Shown here piece after piece: positions 26,535-37,196 of a stretch of DNA of 64,000 nucleotides. Each line of letters begins with the position of its first letter. The stretch's first letter is position 1. The position numbers were made by a program, and so were the translations under genes. Below the pieces are notes generated by a model, which saw nothing but the letters and a program-made list of their open reading frames with translations, had not been told where the DNA came from and did no database searches. Source of the stretch: Pyrrhoderma lamaoense (taxonomy: Eukaryota > Basidiomycota > Agaricomycetes > Hymenochaetales > Hymenochaetaceae); NCBI GenBank assembly GCA_002794735.1, contig NBAZ01000002.1, positions 2,046,001 to 2,110,000 of the forward strand, in the 5' to 3' direction.

Positions 26535-28743
26535 TCATTTACGTTTTAAAAACTCGGCAAGGAGTGCATCTGGCTGAGTAGAACCAAACTGAACCCCAGC
26601 ACGTTGCTTTTTGAAGTGATTTGAAATTAAGAACGCGAGGTCTACATGATGGATGAGAGAGGGTACTAGGAACAGAATTCAGATTGATACATACCAAGAC
26701 TTTGCTCAAAGTTCAGTCGAGGGTCACAGAAGGACTGGTAAACAAAGTATGAGATAACCCTCAACTATAAGACGACATTAATTTTTCAACATACCTGATA
26801 GCGCAACTCCAACTGCTCTTCATTGAGCTCCATACTTCCACCAAGGCATTCCGTAACACTGAATCCCTCATCGTTGAATTCTCCAGTGAATTCTAGGCTG
26901 ACTCCTCCAAGCGAGGAACCGTTTTCTGCATGTACGCGCATACATGTAGTCAATTCGCTTACAATTGAACCGAAATGTCGTGTTTTCAGGCCTGAGCATG
27001 AAGTCTGAGTACTACAAAGCCATATTATGATAATAAGTAGCAAGAAGAGGAGTTAGCTTTGTAAGACATACTTTCCGTGCATAGGATCACAAATCCAGGC
27101 TACTGGATGTCCTGATTTCTGAACTGCAGAAATATGGGAAGGAAGGTAGTCTTCTACCTTACCAGCTCCGTAGCGCGTAATCAGCGTCACACGGCCATTT
27201 TCGCGATCGGGGTTCACGACTTGAGAACATATCAATCAGCAAAAGAAGATTTATCTGATAAAGTGATATTTGACTGACTATCAAGCAAATTTACTAGCTC
27301 ATCACCTTTCATAGATGGTCCGACTTTGATACCGATTGGGTTCCGGATACCACGGAAGTATTCAACATGGGCACCATCAAGTTGACGAGTTCGATCACCA
27401 ATCCAGACGAAATGAGCGGACGTATTGTAATAAGCATGAGGGATACTATCTTTGTTCTTATTTGTCTCCACGTGGCGCACATCCTTGACATCGTTACGAA
27501 GCGAGGTTGGCACTGGGAGTAAACGTGTAAGCGCTTCTTCATAACCAAGCATTAAACCTTCATGGCTAGTCCGCAGTCAATTTAAAGATCAAAAGAAGGT
27601 AGTAGATGATTCTGAATCACCTTGTGTAAAAATCGACTTCGCCTAGTACGCCGGGTTTTCCACTCTGTTCAAATGGCATTGCCTCACGGCCTGAGTCCAC
27701 ACCAATCGTGTTGCTGAATGCAAGCGCATCCGCAAGACCCGTTGAAAGTTTTTCAAACTCGTCCCGCAAGATTGGCGAGCGTACATGAGACAGAGACCAA
27801 TCTCTTGGGTGGTGCAAGGAAGCAAAACCAGAAGACAGTAAAGATCGCAAGCAATTTAGCGTTGCAGTTGAATGGAAGTAAGCACTAAAAATATTATATT
27901 AGCTTGAGTTTTGAGGATATATAGTGACATATCATCGTACCTTAAAAGACGTTCTGGGTCGGGGATACGACGATCTGGATCCAAACTAGTATAAAGTCAA
28001 AGATCTAAATCTATAATACACGACGAAAATCCACTAACCAGTTGACATTGTCTCCTCTATCGGATATAACAATTAGCAGCTGCATCATTATTCAAATATA
28101 GATGCTAACCTGAAGCTCAATACTCTTTACCATCTACTTTTTCTGTCGCACTACTTCGTGGTTTGGCATACTGTCCTGCAATTCTCCCTACTCTAACCTA
28201 GATATATCAAGTACTCAATTTAAGATACATGATTATACTGTATTAACCAGAGTACTCACAACAGGAAGCCTTGCACCCCATACAAGGATGAGAGAGAACG
28301 ATAGGATGAGACCGAGTTTAGCAGATATATTTTCATATGTACAGGCATCAAAGCTTTCCGCACAATCTCCGGCATGGAGCAGGAAAGCTTCGCCACGCTG
28401 AACGCCAGCAAGCTGGAACCTTAAACGCTCGATCTATAGTAGTATATGTATCTGCAATTCGGATTCCAGGAGGTGGAGAATGTCATACCTCACCAGGTGA
28501 GACTAACGGAGGCAGGGTTGATACACGATCGAGTACACTGATTTATATGTCAGAGAATAGTTGTGTATATGCGTAACTTTACCAACCGCTGTAGATGTCC
28601 TTCATCGGGATAACTTACGCTCTATTTATTGCAAACATAATTGTGTCAAGGCAGTGTTAATATTAGAAGGACTCTGTAACACTCACCTGCGCAGCAGGTT
28701 TTGATTTCCAAGACGAAGGTGTCCATTCAGAATTAGTTGACAT
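26535..28743 (-). CDS. class II DAHP synthase (first step of the shikimate pathway)
   Basis: Condenses phosphoenolpyruvate with erythrose-4-phosphate to give DAHP, the entry to aromatic amino acids. It is the plant/bacterial-like class II type, not the Aro3/Aro4 type. It begins [19 protein letters not shown] at 28743; later exons give [61 protein letters not shown] and [15 protein letters not shown]. These are followed by [44 protein letters not shown] and [19 protein letters not shown] ends. The stop is at 26535-26537. About ten short introns. One base is missing at 28121-28125, where KVDGKE should run into LSFR. No signal peptide, so probably cytosolic. Confidence 0.93.
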
Positions 28744-30113
28744 AGTGCTAGTACTAAGATGACTTTCGTTCAGATGTTAAATTATTAGAGTATGACTTGA
28801 AGGTGTGGATTTAGTGCGACGTATGTCAAGCTTTTATACAGCCCCCGGAAAGCAAGTTGATGACTTGACAATCGTCGTTACCGGAGAAATAAGCTCAAAG
28901 CCTTTTTTGAATTGATGTGGGGCTACGCCAGTGGTTGAATCAAATTTCCGACATTGTAGTGACAACATTTTTGTGATTTGAGTCATTAGAAAGTCGGAGC
29001 GTGTTAATTCATCCTCCTTCCTCATCTGGCGTTGACTAAGCATGTGCTGATCCTTTAAGGTAGCCCTTTTTATAAGCTGATAATCATGATGTGGCCTTTC
29101 ACTAACTATCATAGTGTAAATCACTAAGTGTAGGTAGTTATAGATAGTGTTGACCCTATGCTTGACCATACGACTATACTCATAGTATCATACGATGCGA
29201 GAGCCAAGGCCTTCGCCACAATTTCATCCATGCTATGATCCTATATGCACCCCTTCTTTGACACATCTGTACTACTCTGTAGAAAAACTAGAACACTTTT
29301 GAACTCGGCATATATATTTGGCGGCAAATTAAAGATTATACATTGTAAGACATTATGGCTTCAGAGCATTTCAGGCGGGGTTAGGGCGCCCCGCCTATGA
29401 CTTCATGCGAGTTTTATGATGTTATTGGCATGGGAAGGTTACCACCATACACGTACTATTACTAGTGCTAGCGTTGATGAATGAGCCTCAGTCCTGAATT
29501 ACGAGGCTTCTCCATAACCCGTATATGTGTATTTGTGTTCCAGGGTTTTAGAAATCATCTACTATATCGATTTACACGGACTAATGAGTTATGTGATTAT
29601 GAAAAATTCAAATTAAGACAAAGTCCCACAAATCGGACTATACCTCCTTCCAGAAGATCGCGCATCCTCCTGATACAAGAAGCAGGTGAGTATAGTCTGG
29701 TACACAACTTCTTACTTCCAAGATTTAGACTGATGGTATACTCATAATAATGATGATTACATCCTTGAGACGATCTTTAGATTATCTAATCTGATTATTG
29801 GCCTGATTACTAATGAGATGCTATTCAATCAACGTACATCATATTAAATATACAACTCCGTTATTCATGACTATTTTTCTAAGCTATAAATACAGATAAA
29901 GGTATGACATCAAGTCTGCAGTTATGGTATAAAATTGATGCTCGAGCCTGTGAGGTTTATAAAGCAAAGGCAAGCCAATGCAATCGTATATGAAAGATCA
30001 TCAAGATCGTGACCTCAGAGCAGTGTAATCAACGACGCAACAGCGCGTTAACTGAGACGAAAAAAAGTGAGTAATAACATGAGAAAACGAGAGAAGAGGG
30101 TGTCAGAGTAGGA
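28744..30113. other. intergenic region, no supported gene
   Basis: About 1.4 kb between the DAHP synthase start and the LPMO stop, both on the - strand. A 111-codon frame at 28834-29169 (-) and an 88-codon frame at 29481-29744 (+) are open but show no recognisable motif or splice structure. An AT-rich stretch lies at 29740-29900. Confidence 0.4.
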
Positions 30114-31428
30114 TTAGTGATTCTTGCTAAGACGGCGTTTGCCATGAAGCTGCATTGCACGCTTCAGAAGAGCAGGATCAACCTCAGGAGCAGGGATTGT
30201 TGCGTTACGGCGAGACCTTGTGCTACGTTTCTTTGTCGAGCGCTTGCGCTTACGGCAGACAGCACCAGATGTCGAGGTAGGAGAGGCGCTAGTTGCAGCA
30301 GCAGTGGTTGTTGCCGCGATTGAAGTGGAAGTAGGTGACGAAGCAGGGTTGGCTACACCGATAGAAGCAGAAATAGAGATAGTAGCACCGGTCGATGAGG
30401 TCGATGAGCCTCCACTTGTCTTAGTGGAAGTTTTGGTCGACGATGAAGAGGATCCTGAGGAACTGGAACCCGAGCTTGAGCCGCTGGAAACCAGGTTGGC
30501 AACTGCCCCTCCAGGGAAAACATAATCAGAACTATCAGTATAGAACTGTATTTGGCAAATAAATGTATATTAGCATACTGATCCACTAGATTCGAAAGGC
30601 ACAAGCTTACATCGCCGAGAAGACCAGCATCAGTAGCCGAATAAGCACCAGGGAAGTTCACCGTCGTGTCAGGCGTTCCCGTGCCGTCACCCTGAACTTC
30701 CACTTGAATACAAGTTGGGTAGAACTCGGCTCCGCCTTCTGAGACTGCATTCTGAAGAGCGATGATCTCATGACGGATAAGGTAATTGCCTGCAGCAATA
30801 TTATCTGGAAGTGTGACGGTTGCGGGAGATCCAGTCGTGAGAGCTGCTTGAGCCCAAGTCGAGCCGTCTCCATCTACAGTTTCTCCCTGCTCATCTATCT
30901 TAAACCATTCCGTAGATGAATCAGGAGTAAAAGAAGCACAATCTCCTGAGCATTTAGCCATGTAAGTAAGAATTGGTCCTAAAATAATAATGATTGTGTC
31001 AGTACATGAATCATTTCAGACATTTAGGCCTATCATTACAACTGACCAAAGTTATGTATCCAGTTCCCCCCTCCTTCTGATGCCCATTGGAACTCCAAAA
31101 CGCTACCTGAGTTAACAGTTGCAGTCGCGCTAGCAAGCTCAGCACTCGTGCCGCACTTGATAGCATCTGAGGTCTCATCTGTTACGGGGTCACCAGTAGC
31201 AACCTAAGATGTATTATTAAAAGAATATACGTTTTGAGACTAGAGACAAGTAGGGCTCACTTTGCGTATAGGGGAATCGGAGCTTGCATCAGGGCCGTTG
31301 GAACCAGCATACTCGGTCCCATCTACGGAAAGAGACACGACGAAACCGTGTCCTTGTACCTGTAATCCCAGGGAGAGGAAGGATAGGGCAAAGGATGCCG
31401 TTGCAAGAATAGAGGTTGTGAAGCGCAT
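30114..31428 (-). CDS. AA9 lytic polysaccharide monooxygenase
   Basis: A secreted copper enzyme that oxidatively cleaves cellulose or related beta-glucans. Four exons (31428-31261, 31203-31047, 30978-30611, 30545-30114) give 374 residues with no break. The signal peptide ends ...LQVQG, so His27 (HGFV) becomes the mature N-terminal copper ligand. The second copper His lies in NWIHNFGPILTYMAKC, and the axial Tyr region is EGGAEFYPTCIQVEVQG. Two internal blocks (GNYLIRHEIIALQNA, FPGAYSATD) are typical of AA9. After the catalytic domain comes a Ser/Thr/Gly-rich extension of about 80 residues, then a strongly basic end (CRKRKRSTKKRST to HGKRRLSKNH). No cellulose-binding CBM1 module follows. Plant-cell-wall breakdown is the expected role. 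Confidence 0.95.
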
Positions 31429-33582
31429 ATCTCACTTGAAGCCGAGTAGGAAAAGAATAGAAGTTTATAAAGGCACTGCCTGAGAAATGGATTGTGTGTA
31501 CTAAAGAATGGTTATAATTGAGAGAAAGGCTGTTCGACTTGCGAGTGAGAAAACGAGAGATGAAGAGGGCTGGGGGAAGGAGATGATGGAGGTTTAAAAA
31601 GAAAAAGAGGGGCTCGGGATCAAAGTCTACGCGAGATATGCAGCAGTGCAGCTCCAACGCTAACTGACGGAGGCCGAATAAACAAAGAACACAAATTACC
31701 ATTCCTACAAAAAAATTAATGCCGTTCTCGCTCCTCATTCATAACAACAAATACGAGCATATGGTGTCTGCAAGTTTTTGCTGCGCTTTGGGCTCTCTAA
31801 GCGTTTTTAAAATTTCATGAACTCGAAGGTGCGACCCGAGTTTTCACATCTTCCCATTCCGAGTCCGATCAGAGACTGTTCCGTCCGCATATTACGAATT
31901 TGATAGCATTATGATATACGGAGGAATGAAGCCTTTTTGCATTGCATTTGCATCCAGCACATCTATGATCTGCATGAAAATGACCTCTTCGTAGGGCACA
32001 CACTTCTCTTCGGCCGCCTTTAGACAGTGCGGCCAGCCACCTCGTTACAGGTCTTAAATGCCTCTTTGTTTGTCTAAAAGGATCAAAATGATACATAAAC
32101 AAAAAAAATGGTTGATTGACAACCTTGCTCATTGATTTTATCTTGTTGTGAATCCACAAGTGTACACGTACATTGTTCTGGTAGGCCTAAGAACAAAACT
32201 CACCGCAGCACCAAGACAAGGCCATAAAACCCATCCTTTGAATTCAAGTTGGATGTATGTAATGGAACTTGTCCTGGGCGTGTAGCATGTACTAGTAGTC
32301 AAGGCATGCAGCCTAGTACATGCTGAATGTATCTTGAACAGGTCCAGAAGAACAGAGACGCCTAACATCAGTGTGCTGTTGACTTACCTAGCTGGCTTGA
32401 TTAGGGGCTCTCGATTGCGGAACCAAAATGTCCAACACACACGTATCATTCGCCCACGTTATTTTCATTTCATTCCTAACTCTCAGGATCTGATTATCAA
32501 AACTTCCTCAGTAGTCACGAATACCGGACGTTGTCTCTGCTCCTTAGTTTCTTTGGATATTAGTTCATCCCTCCCGGTCAGCTTTTTGACAGGCCATGCT
32601 TCCTAGAGACAGTGTCCGACTAAAACTAGGTCTGTATTGCTATAGTCAGATTCGACATTGAACGCACACTCTTCTTCGAGAGCACTTGTCTGAAGGAGAA
32701 CAGACTTTCTCATGAAGCAGACTCCTATATCAGGAATCTACTGTTCGAGAAGAGTGTTGACATTAACAAAAATGGATCGGCTTTCGATCTTCTCATTCAG
32801 TTGAACATAGGAAGATAATCAAAAACATTAAAGTTTCCCATCAAGGGAGAATCAATTTAGTCCTACAGATGCTTGAACTGAGACTCATCATACTCCGTCC
32901 GAGGGGAATGTATTATAAAAGTCTAGTCTTTGATCATCAAATTACACCGTAAAGCAATCCGTGGCGAGAATTCCCTGAAGTCTAATTTGTCCTCACACTT
33001 TTTTTCGGATCTGAAACGGGAATATGCCCACTACATATACAAAATGGCTTATGATATATCTACTCCGGGGATAATCTCTTCCCAGTGCAGCTACCCCTCG
33101 GACCCATCTGGCTTCTCCCATAGGAATGAGCTATTTCAACACTTTCTTTCTTTAACTTGAACCTTACAGTCCAGATCCTGACTACAGGCGAAGAACTTCT
33201 AATCCTTGTCATCGGGTACCAGTTCTCAGCCGACTCTGCCGTCACCTCTAAGTATATATACTCCTTTGAACTCTGGTTTACTGTCTCTTGTTCATAACTA
33301 TAAGGCCCACCCAGAATGTATAGGCATCCCTTTGCTAATGCAACCTCTCCTTTGGATATGAACGTAATGGATATGATTCAACCCCCCATACTGACTCCAT
33401 ACGAAAGCCATATGAACCAATCGTCAGACCTTCAACAACTACAGGGACGAAACAGAAAGACCCCTCAAGGGCTGTATCGGTGGGTACTTGCGACATGTTT
33501 GCGTGGCTACAAGCAAATCTAACGTAGGTAAATTAAGCAGCATAAACACTCGAGTCCGCATATTCAACAGCCCTCCCTACAT
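31429..33582. other. intergenic region between divergent LPMO and arrestin-like genes
   Basis: About 2.1 kb. The first 300 bases form the LPMO promoter side, with a pyrimidine-rich coding-strand leader. Open frames at 31869-32159 (-), 32334-32606 (+), 32930-33160 (+) and 33316-33522 (+) show no recognisable domain. The last one, with its ATG at 33316 and possible donors near 33480, could supply an upstream exon or leader of the arrestin-like gene. Confidence 0.4.
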
Positions 33583-35193
33583 ATGTTGACCATCCGAGAC
33601 TCAAATGTCACACTGACGCTAAATGGGCAAGAGGCTTCTTCTGGTGTTCCCGTCTATGGGCGTGGAGCGATTATTGATGGGATGATATCTCTTGCTAATC
33701 TAAGCAGTATCACGAAGGTTGAAGCAAAGGTGCGACATCATCTCGTTTTTTAGATATCATCTTCTCATGATATGATACTTCCTCATCATATCTTGATGCG
33801 CTGACTCTATTCTTTTCTTTCTGTTCATTATTACAGATAGAGGGACATGTGTTAATCTACGAGTTTGGTGGGAGCGGTTCCTCACGCACTACCGTACTTT
33901 CAGAAAATTTAGTAAATTGGGATGCGCCTAATCGGCTTGGGGGTTACACTAATGAAGCTCGAAATACTTTTGGTGCATTTGCTCCGGTACCTGGACATTG
34001 CCCGCCATCATTTCTATTCAAGGCCACACTGCCGGTGCACTTCAGAGAGGCCGGTGGTGAACTCTCCCCTCTTCCACCTTCTTTTTCCGATGACCTGCCT
34101 AGTGTGCCTGGGTTCAGATGTGAAGTTAAATACATGATAAGTATCACGATCACGCGCACTCGAGATGTCCGGAAAGCCCAGTGGAGGAAGAACACAACTT
34201 TTAAGGCTCCGATTGAATATCAACCCCGTACTCGCCCATCGCAAGCTCCTCCATTCCGTCCGTCATCAAAGAAATCAGAGTCTCCGATTACTAAATTCTT
34301 TGCGACCATTGAATCGGGAAATCCATTCGTAGAGCCACTTCAAAGCCTAGTAAGTTGATAATGATTTCATAAAAAGAAAGAGAACTTTACTCAAAAACAT
34401 TATTAAATCCAGCTCTATCTCCCTAATTCCCAGGTTACCCCCATATGCTCTCCAATCCCATTTTATTTAAAATTATGTGGACCAGAAGCAGTCATCGATG
34501 TATATACTCGGCCCCCTTTATCTTCGTTCCTCCCAAGGACCAGAAAAGATAATCTAACTACAATTTGTGGTGCGATACAACAGCAATTCAATTCTCATTT
34601 TCTCCCTCAAAGTCAAAAATTGGCACGGGCCTTGACATCCGGTTTCGGGGCGTCTCAAGGCACTTTGACTCGTATCCCTAGCCGTTCGTCGTCATCAAGT
34701 TATGGCACCCACCATGATAACAAATCCTTTGACTCGCAACGGTCTTCCAGTGTGCGAGTCTTGCTTGTACGACAAGTATCTGTAGATGCAAGTTTTGCGG
34801 GGGAAGACGCAGCTATGTATCTTGACAGTGAAACCGAAAACCTTTTAGGGAATATCGAAGGCGGCCCTCGGAGCCATATTCATAAAAGTATGATCATAGG
34901 CGAAGGTATGATGTATACCTCCCATATTACTCGAGGATCTGTGACGTGGGCAGGGGAAATACGAGTCAGTCCGCGTGTAAAGTGCTGCGGGTTCCAAACT
35001 AAGAGTGTGGTCGTAAGGGTAAGAAGCTGTCTTTTTCATTAAGCACTTGATCATCTCCCCCTCCGTTACTAACCAACGTACCTCTCAGGATATGCTACTC
35101 GTTTCCATACGGGAAGCTTCAACCGACTCGGCACCGTTGAGTGAATTCCGGCAAATTATTCCGGTGCAACTTACGACGGATGTGTGCTTGTAA
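33583..35193 (+). CDS. arrestin-like protein
   Basis: Arrestin-fold proteins act as adaptors, typically linking membrane transporters or receptors to ubiquitin ligases. Exons 33583-33729, 33837-34349, 34413-35018 and 35089-35193 join in frame to 456 residues. The N-terminal half has the arrestin_N pattern: beta-strand pairs LTIRDSNVTLTLNG and PVYGRGAIIDGMISL, then KVEAKIEGHVLIYEFGG, PPSFLFKATLPVHFREAGG and FRCEVKYMISITITR. Later come PICSPIPFYLKLCGPEAV and an extended Ser-rich loop, and the end is DMLLVSIREASTDSAPLSEF then IIPVQLTTDVCL. I see no PPxY motif. A leader exon starting at 33316 is possible. It is tail-to-tail with the pheromone-like gene, with about 770 bases between the stops. Confidence 0.78.
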
Positions 35194-35960
35194 ATCTTAT
35201 TTTACTTCTTTTCTTTTTTTGTCAACGTATAGATTTGGGCATATTACCTTTGGCAGTGTCAAAGGGTCTTCTTATTGGTATTACGGACTGATTTATTGTC
35301 TTGGTGTCTGTAACGGATTGTACAAGTATAATGTACTTTTACTTGACGGCTATTTATATATAACTTATTGTGTTCTGTATGACTTTATACAATGGGATAT
35401 TCGAAGAATAAACTTTTTTGTTAAATCAAAATTCATTCAAACTCGTGTAAAGAGGCATAATAACGTGGGCAAAACAAAATGTAGGCAGACGAACAGAGAT
35501 ATGTCAAGCTAAGTCAAAGAGTGAAAAACAAACAGTAGAACGAAACCCAAAATAATCAAAAATCCCTAATAGCTTCTTAAGATAATGAAGAATAAAAAAA
35601 CAAAACAACGCTACGCGAGTAAGGTCAGCCTAACGCGCCTCTCTATCGCTAGAATGTCCAGCATGAAGACAATAAAAAATCTGCAAGGAGAGTGTGATAG
35701 TTGCAAAAAAAGATGAAGGGGCGAAATCAAATAAGTTAACAATCTCAGAATGAAAAAACGCAAGGTCTGAGTGTTTGATAATCATGGGAGGCGTAAGGAA
35801 TTGCGATGGTAAAGTACAATTGCTGAGAGCAAGGAGTTATTCAGGGGGGGAATAGATGAGTTTTCTTGAAGATAGAACGTAGAAAAAGAGAAAAACATAC
35901 TGGTTCGTGCGGATCGTGTGAATAGGATTGTTTGGTAGACGAGAAGGGGCAAGCTCGACT
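35194..35960. other. AT-rich region between convergent arrestin-like and pheromone-like genes
   Basis: A 767-base stretch, AT-rich, with a 123-codon open frame at 35141-35509 (+) that overlaps the arrestin end and has the skewed Tyr/Phe/Leu composition of non-coding AT-rich DNA. It probably contains the 3' untranslated regions of both genes. Poly-purine patches lie at 35510-35620 and 35870-35900. Confidence 0.5.
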
Positions 35961-36092
35961 CTATGCAATGACGCAGAATCCTGTTGCAGTATTCTTCTCA
36001 AAGTCTACGGGTACACTCGATGTTTGTTCTGACTCCTGACTTGGTGTAGAGGATGTCGAGAAGAAAGCGACGAAATCGGTGAAGGAGTCCAT
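35961..36092 (-). CDS. lipopeptide mating-pheromone precursor candidate (CaaX peptide)
   Basis: An intron-free frame of 43 residues plus stop, too small for usual gene-calling limits. It begins MDSFTDFVAFFSTSSTPSQE, continues acidic and Ser-rich, and ends EKNTATGFCVIA. The last four residues form a CaaX box (Cys, Val, Ile, Ala), the signal for farnesylation, removal of the last three residues and carboxymethylation. Basidiomycete pheromone precursors have this form: about 35-65 residues, an MDxF-type start, an acidic body, a charged cleavage site about 10-15 residues before the Cys, and CVIA or a close variant at the end. The mature peptide would be the short tail after the Glu-Lys pair. A TATAAAA motif lies about 205 bases upstream. 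No STE3-type receptor is seen in the window, so this may be a mating-locus gene with its receptor outside, or a stand-alone copy. Confidence 0.8.
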   Translation of the reverse strand: MDSFTDFVAFFSTSSTPSQESEQTSSVPVDFEKNTATGFCVIA

Positions 36093-36298
36093 GACACAAC
36101 ACAGTTCGATAGTAACACAAATTCAGCTAAAGCGGAGGTTAAGTTTTGAGTGCTCTGATTGAGATCAAGTAGTTGCCTGGAGGGATAAGAAGGCAGAAGA
36201 TACGCTTAAGTGTTGTACTGAAGAAGGTCGCTGAGGGTTGGTCGAAACTTCGCTGGGATGTACACTTGAAATGCCAAAGAGCAGAGTTGTCAAGTCCA

Positions 36299-36305
36299 TT
36301 TTATA
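36299..36305 (-). promoter_or_regulatory. TATA box candidate of the pheromone-like gene
   Basis: TATAAAA on the - strand, 207 bases upstream of the ATG at 36092. Its position allows a leader of about 150-180 bases. It is the only good TATA match I noticed near this gene. Confidence 0.4.
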
Positions 36306-37196
36306 CTATTTCACTATTCATTCCGCAATTTTCTCATCCCGCAGGACAGTTGTTCATTGAGTTTTTCACCTCTATGGGAGGTCCGATACCAAGCTTAGCG
36401 CCAACAATAGAATTTAATCGTAGTTTCAAGTGCATTGCGTCCGGTTTCTAGTCTAAGATCGTGAGCCGCACTATCAAGCCGTGTCTGATCAGCCTGGCAT
36501 GGGCTACCAGGAACTAGCGATCAGGGAAAAATTGTGCAAGCTACAGTATTACCGGAGTCTTCTTGACAATAGAGTAGGTCAGAACAAAAGAGGGCGGGAA
36601 AGGACCAGTTCTGTAGATTTGAACAATAGAGCCAAAGAGGTAAGCGACACCTGTGGCAACTCAGGCGCACGTGCTGATTTCTCACAGTTTCTCATTGAAG
36701 TCATTCTCTTCGATTCGTTTATCCTTCACATATCTCGTCATCAAGTATAATCGCCAGATGAGACAATAAGAAGGTTAAGGCCCTCTTTTAAAGTGCATTA
36801 CACTTTGCTTCAATGAAATGAATGCCTATGCGTATGCCATGCAACACAGGCACAAGTGGTCAATTCTTATCCATAATTTATTCACATCTCCATATAGATG
36901 TAGCCACCTCGTGTTTATATCCACTGTTTCTTCATGGTCCGAATTCTTTCCTGACATGATAGCCTATGACTAACGCTTCTGGCGCCTCAGAGCAAGAATG
37001 TAAGAGTTAGCTGGTAGATGCTCCGAGCTGTATGCTCCTGACATTTCAACCACATAAAAGTAATATTCCAATGACGAGAGCCTATTTACAATATAATAAA
37101 AATACACCCAAGATCCAAAACAAAATTTGTGATACAATGTAATGTGTTACATGTTAGAAAAATCTCACTAAAATCACCATAGTCCATACAGAAAAA
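36306..37196. other. intergenic region, no supported gene
   Basis: About 890 bases between the pheromone-like promoter and the 3' end of WW/TM copy B. The 92-codon (36173-36451) and 89-codon (36481-36750) frames on the + strand show no motif; the first overlaps the pheromone-like promoter. I scanned by eye for a second short CaaX frame here and saw none. Confidence 0.4.

Noticed and set aside
28834..29169. A 111-codon - strand frame between the DAHP synthase and LPMO genes
   Set aside because: Open, but no motif, no splice context and no paralogue in the window; not listed as a gene.
30220..30525. A 101-codon acidic + strand frame rich in Val, Glu and Asp
   Set aside because: It is antisense to the Ser/Thr-rich tail of the LPMO, whose biased codons create it.
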